From positions 1 to 7,808 of the forward strand of contig DSDH01000623.1 in NCBI GenBank assembly GCA_011055475.1: a DNA stretch of 7,808 nt, written 5' to 3'. The translations under genes and the position numbers were made by a program. The notes under the pieces were generated by a model. The model was not told the DNA's origin. It did no database searches and saw only the letters and a list, made by a program, of their open reading frames with translations. This stretch comes from Phycisphaerales bacterium. GTDB lineage: Bacteria > Planctomycetota > Phycisphaerae > Sedimentisphaerales > Anaerohalosphaeraceae. How positions within the stretch are numbered: the stretch's first letter is position 1; the number at the start of each line of letters is the position of its first letter. Shown here piece by piece: positions 1 through 5,610 of this stretch.

Positions 1-492
1 GATGCAACCGCAGGCGCAAGGCGCGGAGGACCGGTCTTGGAGATTCCAGGCCTTCAGCGGACCGACCCACGGCAGGTCGCAATGCCAGGTGGCGTAATTG
101 ATGGATGCGGCGCAGGGCCCCGAGACGACGACACCGGCGGCATGCACGAAGAGCCAATCCGGCGGAACGATGGTCCACGTGGTGTCGCCCGTTTGAACGG
201 GGGCACCCGGCCAGAACTCGACGGGCTCTGGCACGGGGCGTCCGTCGAGGAAGGTCCCGTTTTTGCTCTGAAGGTCCTCGATATACCATGTGGCCGCCGA
301 GCGCCAGACGCGGGCGTGACGATGGCTGACGCGGGGGTCGCGGTTCAGGTCGAGGTGGACATGTGGGTTTGGGTGGCGCAGGTCGGTGCGGCCGATGATG
401 ATGTCCTCAGAGGCAAGGGTCCGTCGGCAGGGCCCCGTGTGATTCGGCCCGTCCAGTATGATCGCTTTGGGGGTAGGCTGGGCGTCGGGCAT
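1..492 (-). CDS. FHA-domain protein (C-terminus beyond the left edge)
   Basis: The minus strand reads open from an ATG at 492 to the window edge, giving 164 codons with no stop. An in-frame TGA three codons upstream rules out a longer upstream start. Residues about 10-110 form a forkhead-associated domain, a fold that binds phosphothreonine peptides: Gly-Arg at 34-35, Ser56-x2-His59, and Asn78-Gly79-Thr80 in the context SKNGTFLDG. All the usual phosphopeptide-contacting positions are present, so it should bind ligand. Residues 111-164 continue with a hydrophobic stretch (WLFVHAAGVVV) and a Cys cluster near 159-163 (CACGC) that I cannot assign. It lies 169 bases after the Clp-type ATPase on the same strand and may be the last visible gene of that cluster. 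No strong Shine-Dalgarno is seen, only GGGG about 17 bases upstream. FHA proteins usually accompany Ser/Thr kinases; none is in the window. The FHA call is firm; the role is unknown. Confidence 0.9.
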   Translation of the reverse strand, partial: MPDAQPTPKAIILDGPNHTGPCRRTLASEDIIIGRTDLRHPNPHVHLDLNRDPRVSHRHARVWRSAATWYIEDLQSKNGTFLDGRPVPEPVEFWPGAPVQTGDTTWTIVPPDWLFVHAAGVVVSGPCAASINYATWHCDLPWVGPLKAWNLQDRSSAPCACGCI

Positions 493-661
493 TCGAGTTC
501 AAGCCCCGTTGGCAGACATCATCTTGCATCGCATCTCAAACAAAGAGATCGGCTTGGCTTCGCATCGCCATATCCGCGCTCCCACCAGCGACCAAGGGGA
601 ACAGCCGAATGACGGCATCCGATGGCAGTGCGGTCACCTTTCGGCTTGATGCCGCTTGCTC
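493..661. other. Gap between the Clp-type gene and the FHA gene
   Basis: This is 169 bases of non-coding sequence. I see no intrinsic terminator with a T-run after the Clp stop and no convincing promoter for the FHA gene; the best candidate is a weak TTGGTC/TATGGC pair on the minus strand with a 17-base spacer. Interleaved complementary segments occur at 603-653 (entered separately). Confidence 0.5.
603..653 (-). repeat. Interleaved inverted repeats (pseudoknot-capable)
   Basis: AGCCGAA at 603-609 is the exact complement of TTCGGCT at 640-646, and GGCATC at 614-619 is the exact complement of GATGCC at 648-653. The pairs interleave rather than nest, so a minus-strand transcript just after the Clp stop could form an H-type pseudoknot, or two competing hairpins. 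A short local hairpin CGGC-ATCAA-GCCG is a third option. Chance is a real possibility at this base composition. Confidence 0.3.
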
Positions 662-3064
662 TCACAGGGTGCCTCCCTCGTAGGGCTGGAAAACCAAGTC
701 TTGGTCGCCGGCCGTGACCTCGATGCCCAGCCAGGAGCGGGCCGCTCCGGAGGCCACGAGGGTGGCCAGCGGCGCCTCGACCAGATGCTCCAGGGTCCGG
801 TCCAGGTTGCGGACGCCGTAGTCCCGACTATAGCCTTGGTCGGCGATCCGCTCGACGGCCGTCTCGGTGAAGTAGACGCATTGACCGTACTTCTTGACCG
901 CGGCGGTGCCGATCTCGTCAAGCCTGCGGCGAAGGATGCTCTTCACCTCGGCCGGGCCGAGGGCCTGAAAGAGAATCTGCTCGTCGATGCGGTTGAGGAA
1001 CTCCTTCCGAAAGTGCTGCTGCATGACCGGCTCGGCGGGCTGACCGGGCGCGGCCTCCGGCGCGGGGTGAAAGCCGAAGCCCTGGCCGGCCTGTTCGGCG
1101 GGGATATTGGAGGTCATGATGAAGACGGCATGCCGGGCGTCGGCGGTGCGGCCCCTGGCGTCGGTCAGGCGGCCCTCGTCGAACACTTGCAGGAAGACGT
1201 CGAAGATGCGGGGGTGGGCCTTTTCGATTTCGTCCAGGAGGACCACCGAATATGGCCGACTTCGCAAAGGTCCGGTGAGCTGGCCATCCTCTTCGTATCC
1301 CACGTAGCCGGGGGGCGAGCCGACCAGCCGGGCGACGCTGTGCGGCTCCATGTACTCGGACATGTCGAGCCGGATGATGCTTTGATCGGATCCGAACAGG
1401 AAGACGGCCAGGGCTCGGGCCAGCTCGGTCTTGCCGACGCCGGTGGGCCCGAGAAAGAGAAATACGCCCAGCGGACCCCGGCGTTCCTTGAATCCGGCCC
1501 AGGCCACGAGGAGACGATGGCACACCTGGTCGATGGCGGCATCCTGCCCCACGACCCGCGTCTTGAGAAAGGCGTTCATTTCCGCCAGGCGGTTCTCGGC
1601 CGCCGGCTCCAGGTGACCGGCGATTACGTCGGTGGGGACATTGAGCCGCTCGGCGAGGGCCTGGGTGATGCAGTGCTCGTTCACCTGGGCCGGTCCAGGC
1701 TCGGTTTGGGCGGTGCGGGCTTGCTCGCCGTGCAGCTCATCGGGGCGCACCAGGGCGCTGAGGTAAGGGACCTGCACGCGGGCCCCGGCCAGATCAAGCA
1801 GGTCTATGGCCTTGTCGGGCAGTCGCCGATCGCGGTCAAATCGCATCGAGAGATCCACGGCGGCGACCAGGGCCGCATCGGTGATGACCACGCCATGGTG
1901 GTCCTGGAGTCGCGGGCGCAGGCCCTGGAGGATCTTCAAGGTTTCATCGCGGGTGGGCTCCGGGATGTAGACCCGCTCGAAACGCCTTTCCAGGGCGGGA
2001 TCGGATTCCACGTAGCGATGGTATTCCTCGAGGGTGGTGGCCCCGATGCATCGGACCTCGCCCCGCGCCAGGGCGGGTTTGAGCACGTTGGCGACGTCCA
2101 TGCCGCCTTCGGCGCCGCCGGCGCCGATGACGGTGTGGAGCTCATCAATGAAAAGCAGGATCTCCTCGTGTCGGGCGCATTCCTGGACCAGTCCGATGAT
2201 GCGTTCTTCAAACTGCCCGCGATACTTGGCGCCGGCGACGAGGGCGGCCATGCTCAGGGCGACGATCCGCCGGCCCCCCAGCACCTGCGGGTCCTTGCCT
2301 TCGACGCTTCGGATGGTCAGGGCCTCGACGATCGCGGTCTTGCCGACGCCGGCATCCCCCACCAGGACGGGGTTGTTCTTGGTTTTCCGGGCGAGGGTTC
2401 GGATGACCTGGAGGATCTCTTTCCGACGGCCGAAGATCGGGCCCAGTCGACCGACGCGGGCCTGCTCGGTCAGGTCGATGCCAAAGGTATCGAGGAAGGG
2501 GGTGCGGGCACGTGTGGCCGGGGCGGCCGCGGGCGCGGCGGGCTCGGGGCTTTGCCGCAGGGCGGCCAGGCCTTCCTCGATACGCTTTTGCAGGGCCTGC
2601 ACGTCCACGCCTTTATCCGCGAGGAGGTGGCCGCCGGGGCTGTCACCTTCGAGCAGGACCGCCAAGAGCAGGTGGCCGAGGTTGGATTCGGTGGACCCGC
2701 TTTTCTGGGCCATGGACTTGGCCTGCTCGAAGAGGGCCCGCGTTCGCGAGGAGCGGTGCATGGCGGCGCCTTCTCTGGGTTTCACGCGGCCCATTCCGAA
2801 TTTGTCGTGGAGGTCGCGGCGCAAGGCATCGGGGTCCAGGCGGATCGCGCGGAACGCCTCGTGGACAAGCATCAATTCCGTTCGGAGGCGTTTGCGGTCC
2901 GAGAGGCTCAGCCGCTCTTCGGCGTCGAGGTCGTCGAGGGGCACGCCGGCCAGTTTGGCCAGCGCGGCGAGGAAATGTTCGGGTTCGATACTCTCCTGCG
3001 CGGCGGATGCGGCCTCCAGGCACGCCAGACTCCAGGCCAGGTTGACTCCCAGGGACTCCTGCAC
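662..3064 (-). CDS. Clp/Hsp100 two-ring AAA+ unfoldase, ClpA/ClpC type
   Basis: An 800-residue ATPase that would thread substrate proteins through its ring, either for a ClpP protease or for remodelling. The N-domain has two Clp_N-like halves (about 8-45 and 110-166) separated by a longer than usual stretch, then a Pro/Ala linker near 172-186. Ring 1 has Walker A GDAGVGKT (236-243), pore loop KYRG (280-283), Walker B LLFIDE (303-308), sensor GATT (341-344) and arginine finger RRF (360-362). Ring 2 has GPTGVGKT (539-546), pore loop GYVGY (586-590), VVLLDE (607-612), sensor Asn653, Arg692 in FLNRID and sensor-2 Arg752. The long ClpB/ClpV coiled middle domain is absent, which gives a ClpA-like layout. 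Phe-Gly-Phe (663-665) sits where ClpA/ClpC/ClpX carry the ClpP-binding IGF/IGL/VGF loop, so ClpP docking is possible. The start is GTG at 3064, eight bases after a good AAAGGAG. Both rings look catalytically intact. It is the third gene of the sigma cluster. Confidence 0.95.
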   Translation of the reverse strand: MQESLGVNLAWSLACLEAASAAQESIEPEHFLAALAKLAGVPLDDLDAEERLSLSDRKRLRTELMLVHEAFRAIRLDPDALRRDLHDKFGMGRVKPREGAAMHRSSRTRALFEQAKSMAQKSGSTESNLGHLLLAVLLEGDSPGGHLLADKGVDVQALQKRIEEGLAALRQSPEPAAPAAAPATRARTPFLDTFGIDLTEQARVGRLGPIFGRRKEILQVIRTLARKTKNNPVLVGDAGVGKTAIVEALTIRSVEGKDPQVLGGRRIVALSMAALVAGAKYRGQFEERIIGLVQECARHEEILLFIDELHTVIGAGGAEGGMDVANVLKPALARGEVRCIGATTLEEYHRYVESDPALERRFERVYIPEPTRDETLKILQGLRPRLQDHHGVVITDAALVAAVDLSMRFDRDRRLPDKAIDLLDLAGARVQVPYLSALVRPDELHGEQARTAQTEPGPAQVNEHCITQALAERLNVPTDVIAGHLEPAAENRLAEMNAFLKTRVVGQDAAIDQVCHRLLVAWAGFKERRGPLGVFLFLGPTGVGKTELARALAVFLFGSDQSIIRLDMSEYMEPHSVARLVGSPPGYVGYEEDGQLTGPLRSRPYSVVLLDEIEKAHPRIFDVFLQVFDEGRLTDARGRTADARHAVFIMTSNIPAEQAGQGFGFHPAPEAAPGQPAEPVMQQHFRKEFLNRIDEQILFQALGPAEVKSILRRRLDEIGTAAVKKYGQCVYFTETAVERIADQGYSRDYGVRNLDRTLEHLVEAPLATLVASGAARSWLGIEVTAGDQDLVFQPYEGGTL

Positions 3065-3067
3065 GAT

Positions 3068-3181
3068 TCATTCTCCTTTCGTGGGTTGCTTGTCCTGCAA
3101 ACGGTGTCGTCGGGGCCACCGGCATGGGTGGATCACCGAGTCCGAGGAAGGTCCGTGATCGCCACGCGTGCCATCGTTCAT
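3068..3181 (-). CDS. Possible 37-residue small ORF between anti-sigma and Clp genes
   Basis: An ATG at 3181 overlaps the anti-sigma stop (ATGA arrangement) and directly follows GGAGGA. It opens a 38-codon frame that ends in TGA at 3068, four bases short of the Clp GTG and just after the Clp Shine-Dalgarno. The position would suit translational coupling. The peptide begins MNDGTRGDHG and is basic at its C-terminus, with no recognised motif or membrane segment. Third-codon GC is only about 64% by hand count, lower than the neighbouring genes appear, and the Shine-Dalgarno is too close to the ATG. It is more likely non-coding spacer than a gene. Confidence 0.2.
   Translation of the reverse strand: MNDGTRGDHGPSSDSVIHPCRWPRRHRLQDKQPTKGE
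3073..3079 (-). promoter_or_regulatory. Ribosome binding site of the Clp-type gene
   Basis: On the minus strand AAAGGAG lies eight bases before the GTG at 3064. It decides in favour of this GTG over a nearby out-of-frame ATG (3071-3069), which is too close to the site. It is the strongest Shine-Dalgarno in the window. Confidence 0.8.
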
Positions 3182-3993
3182 TCCTCCGACCCCGCCACAA
3201 GGGGGCCGATGCGAAGCGCGTACGGACCGTCGGGGACGTTCTCAAACTCCGCCAGCAGGTACGTGTCCTCGGGGACGGCCTTGAACTCGGCGGCCAGGGG
3301 CACGGCCTGGCGTCCGCGGGGGATCAAGACGGCCAAGGCGGGCGCGAGATGCGGGTCGGCGGGCCAGTACCGGACCCAGATGCGGCCGGACCGCCCATCC
3401 ACCGCCGTTTGGAGTATGCGCCGACCTTCTTGAGAGACCTCCAGCGTGGCGGATTGGGGACGGCGGGCGTCGATCTTGACCGCCTCGAGCAATTCCGCGA
3501 CGGCCTCATCGGGCCGGTCCTCGGCCAGACACTCGCTGCTCCTTTGCAGATGGGTATCCAGTTGCTTTTGTTCCTCCGGCGATCCGACGCCTCGATACGC
3601 CGGGCACAGGGCGAATTCGCACTCGGCGGGCAACACCCCGCACGCTACCGACGCGATTCTGCGGGACTGGTCGATCAGGAGCTTGAAGGTGATCTCGGCG
3701 CCCTCTTTGAGGGCCTCGGCCCATTGGCGCAGTCGCCCGGCCAGAGAGGGGCTTTGCCCGGCGAGCTGTTGGAGCACACCCAGCCATTGCCACTGGCGGT
3801 AAAGGCGCCCGTGCTCGGCGGCGGTCCAGGACTCCCACAAGGGGGTGAAGTTCTCCTGAAGATAACGCAAGGCGCGGAGGCGCTCGACACAGGCGTCGCA
3901 GTCGGCCAGGTGGGTATCGAGCCGGAGCTGCTCGGCGTCGGTCACGTCTTCGACGACGTATCGCAGCAACATCTCGTGATCGGGATGCGTCAT
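3178..3993 (-). CDS. Zinc-finger anti-sigma-like protein, apparently soluble
   Basis: A 271-residue protein directly after the sigma gene. Its N-terminus has the His-x3-Cys-x2-Cys signature of the zinc-binding anti-sigma (ZAS) domain at His28, Cys32, Cys35, with His3/His6 available as the upstream ligand, so it probably binds the sigma factor. Unlike many anti-sigmas I see no membrane segment: after the ZAS come helical segments (about 60-115), a Cys-rich stretch (Cys118, Cys125, Cys130) and a C-terminal beta-rich region (about 180-265). A second LDTHL motif at 145-149 echoes the one in the zinc finger at 25-29. The start is ATG 3993, seven bases after GAGGA (4001-4005), which overlaps the sigma stop codon and implies coupled translation. 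The frame is open further upstream to 4275, but that part is Ser/Thr/Arg-rich out-of-frame sigma sequence and is rejected. The ZAS motif is seen; anti-sigma function is inferred from motif and position. Confidence 0.8.
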   Translation of the reverse strand: MTHPDHEMLLRYVVEDVTDAEQLRLDTHLADCDACVERLRALRYLQENFTPLWESWTAAEHGRLYRQWQWLGVLQQLAGQSPSLAGRLRQWAEALKEGAEITFKLLIDQSRRIASVACGVLPAECEFALCPAYRGVGSPEEQKQLDTHLQRSSECLAEDRPDEAVAELLEAVKIDARRPQSATLEVSQEGRRILQTAVDGRSGRIWVRYWPADPHLAPALAVLIPRGRQAVPLAAEFKAVPEDTYLLAEFENVPDGPYALRIGPLVAGSEE

Positions 3994-4000
3994 GGACGAG

Positions 4001-4006
4001 TCCTCA
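4001..4006 (-). promoter_or_regulatory. Shine-Dalgarno overlapping the sigma stop codon
   Basis: On the minus strand the bases TGAGGA contain both the sigma stop TGA (4006-4004) and the GAGGA that lies seven bases before the anti-sigma ATG at 3993. This suggests that sigma and anti-sigma are made in a coupled ratio. Confidence 0.7.
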
Positions 4007-4996
4007 GGTCTGCCGAACGCCCGCTTCACATGGAGGGACGGACCGGAGTTTGCATTGTCGACACACGCGGCCGTTCGGCGACGCGGCATCGGTTCGCCCG
4101 GCCAACTCTTCGAGTATCTCTTCCGGGTCGGCGTCCGCGTCCACACCCAGGACGCGGCGGATCTTCTGGGACACCCGGTGGCACCAGTGCGTGATCGGAT
4201 GCGTGGTGTTTGCTCCCTTGACGTCGGGATCGCCGACGTAGTACTGCCGAAGGCAGGTGCGAGCGGTGCATTCATCCTTGATCGGATGCAGGTGTTTCGG
4301 CAGCGGGCGGATGAGCCGGCTCACCGTCAAGGCACATCGCAATCGCACGGGCTGGACACAGGCCGGCAGCAGTTCCGATAACGCGGGGCCGTCGAATTCG
4401 GAAACGCTTGCATACTGATCGACAAATGTCTGGGTCAGGTGCTCCAGCGGCTCGGCGCCATGGCGGCGGCTGACGTACCGCGGCAGGCCCTCCACGGCGC
4501 GACGGCTGCGGCTGCCGTAGATCAATTTCGTGAAGCCGAACGCCAGTTGTTCGTGAGGATATCCACCGCAGCGGAACGTGAGGCGCAGCAGTTCCGCGAA
4601 GGCCGCCAGCCGCCGGCGGAGCTGCTCAGCGTGCGTCGGGTCAAAGGCCGGTTGCACCGGTTCTTTCACGCGTGGATCGTCCGCCGCGACGACCTGCTGT
4701 GCTCCGTCGCGGGCCCGCCAGTCCCGGATGCGGTATCGCGCAAAACAATAGGCCACCCAGGTGTAGAAGCCGCCCTTTTCGGGATCGTAGCCGCCCTCGG
4801 CGGGCGCGGCATGAATCTTTTGCCATACCCGTGTCCAGACTTCCTGGGCCACATCCTCACAATCCGAATCCCGCACCCCCTTGCCCCGGATGAAGCCCAC
4901 GAGAGGCTTGTGGTAGGATTGGACAAGGCGATTGAAGGCGTCTCGGTCGCCGGTGCGGGCGGCTTCAATCAGTTGAAGTTCGCTCCTGTCGTTCAC
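4004..4996 (-). CDS. Sigma-70 family (ECF-like) sigma factor without a recognisable region 4
   Basis: A 330-residue protein. Residues about 7-95 are a sigma region 2: an acidic helix with LIEAARTGDRDAF, then the CEDVAQEVWTRVWQ core-binding helix (46-59) and FYTWVAYCFARYRIRDWRAR (77-96), the part that melts and reads the -10 element. ECF sigmas usually end by about 200 residues with a region 4 helix-turn-helix; I cannot see one. Instead there is a roughly 230-residue C-terminal part with segments LLRLTFRCGGYPHEQLAFGF (136-155), TCLRQYYVGDPD (247-258) and ITHWCHRVSQKIRRVLG (268-284), an acidic helix near 287-299 and a Cys-rich tail (Cys312, Cys315, Cys323). I chose the GTG at 4996, which puts region 2 right after the start and has GGAAGG 11 bases upstream. 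An in-frame ATG at 5032 would add 12 residues. Still longer starts (5068, 5173) overlap or precede the likely promoter. It is the first gene of the cluster. Confidence 0.85.
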   Translation of the reverse strand: MNDRSELQLIEAARTGDRDAFNRLVQSYHKPLVGFIRGKGVRDSDCEDVAQEVWTRVWQKIHAAPAEGGYDPEKGGFYTWVAYCFARYRIRDWRARDGAQQVVAADDPRVKEPVQPAFDPTHAEQLRRRLAAFAELLRLTFRCGGYPHEQLAFGFTKLIYGSRSRRAVEGLPRYVSRRHGAEPLEHLTQTFVDQYASVSEFDGPALSELLPACVQPVRLRCALTVSRLIRPLPKHLHPIKDECTARTCLRQYYVGDPDVKGANTTHPITHWCHRVSQKIRRVLGVDADADPEEILEELAGRTDAASPNGRVCRQCKLRSVPPCEAGVRQT

Positions 4997-5066
4997 GAGA
5001 GTCTCTGCCTTCCGGACGACGTGCGGCGTCATGGGTCTGAGGGCAACGGCACGATCAAGCGGGCGC

Positions 5067-5072
5067 ATTATA
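5067..5072 (-). promoter_or_regulatory. Candidate -10 element for the sigma cluster
   Basis: The minus strand reads a perfect TATAAT at 5072-5067. With transcription starting near 5060, the leader would be about 28 bases to the ATG at 5032 or about 64 to the GTG at 4996. The -35 region is poor: TTCCCC at 5095-5090 with a 17-base spacer matches the consensus at three of six positions, so the promoter may need an activator or a different sigma factor. Confidence 0.45.
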
Positions 5073-5252
5073 GGCAGCGGCGGGCGACGGGGGAAGCGAA
5101 TTCCACCCTGGCCGCATGGGGCGTGACGCCGAGCGTCCGGGCGGGTTGGTATCCACGGCACGGCTTTACACATATCGTTTGTCCATGGCGCTCATCGTTC
5201 TGGACCCGGTTCATATCGCGCGGATAGACCACGGGGACACCCCCCGCCGGTC

Positions 5253-5271
5253 GGCCCAGTCGGGGCCTTTT
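5253..5271 (+). terminator. Weak terminator-like hairpin
   Basis: GGCCC (5253-5257) and GGGCC (5263-5267) can pair over a five-base loop and are followed by TTTT (5268-5271). The stem is only five base pairs and no supported plus-strand gene ends before it, so it is either chance or the end of an unrecognised short transcript. Confidence 0.25.
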
Positions 5272-5354
5272 ATCGGCCTGGATAGTCCCTGTCCAAAGAC
5301 GGTCGGTTCAGGCCGTTAATGATACGCCTCGGCGGCGGGGTTCTCGCGGGGCCA

Positions 5355-5365
5355 ATTCCGGGAAT
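5355..5365. repeat. Short perfect palindrome in the intergenic gap
   Basis: ATTCC and GGAAT flank a single G. It sits about 50 bases upstream of the -35 of the channel-operon promoter, where an activator could bind. At 11 bases it may be chance. Confidence 0.2.
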
Positions 5366-5416
5366 CCGGGGGGCCGGGTACGGCTTCCAAAGCGTGCAGC
5401 GGTACGGGAAAAGGCT

Positions 5417-5445
5417 TTGTCGGGAGGGCGCCTCCGGCGTATACT
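5417..5445 (+). promoter_or_regulatory. Sigma70-type promoter for the channel operon
   Basis: TTGTCG (5417-5422, four of six consensus matches) and TATACT (5440-5445, five of six) are separated by exactly 17 bases. Transcription would start near 5452, giving a leader of about 160 bases before the ATG at 5611. The spacer contains a small inverted repeat, GGAGG-GCG-CCTCC (5423-5435), which could be an operator but may simply reflect the GC-rich composition. Confidence 0.55.
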
Positions 5446-5610
5446 GCCTTCAAGCCTGCAGGTCGGAGATGCCCGCTTCATTGTCACGTCGCCGGCCCTG
5501 TCGCGCCGCCGGTTCGTTGGATGGCAGGACAATCCGTGATGGAGCCGCACGCGGTGAATCGGTGCGGATCGTCGAGCCACGTAATCCCTCGTGGGTAAGG
5601 GTCCTTGAAC

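Larger units (their letters stand above)
4997..5610. other. Divergent regulatory gap between the two clusters
   Basis: About 0.6 kb lies between the sigma start and the channel-gene start. It holds a minus-strand -10 element, a plus-strand sigma70-type promoter, a small terminator-like hairpin and two short palindromes (entered separately). Short open frames cross it on the plus strand, but they have Arg/Ser-rich or unstructured translations and no ribosome binding site worth naming. I see no tRNA, repeat array or insertion sequence in it. Confidence 0.6.

Noticed and set aside
37..612. Plus-strand open frame of 191 codons at the left edge
   Set aside because: It is antisense to the FHA gene, has no recognisable domain and has low-complexity composition.
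662..3064. ClpV plus FHA as a sign of a type VI secretion locus
   Set aside because: ClpV carries a long middle domain and lacks a ClpP-docking loop, while this protein has a ClpA/C-type layout. No Tss sheath, baseplate or membrane-complex gene is present.
656..3433. A 925-codon plus-strand open frame covering the Clp gene
   Set aside because: It lies antisense to a protein with every expected Clp motif. Its translation is Gly/Ala/Leu-rich without any domain, the usual effect of a high-GC gene leaving the opposite strand free of stops.
3124..4194. Plus-strand 356-codon frame opposite the anti-sigma gene
   Set aside because: No domain, antisense to a gene with a ZAS motif and a good ribosome binding site.
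3994..4275. N-terminal extension of the anti-sigma frame up to 4275
   Set aside because: It overlaps the sigma gene in another frame, its translation is Ser/Thr/Arg-rich without structure, and the ATG at 3993 has a well-spaced GAGGA.
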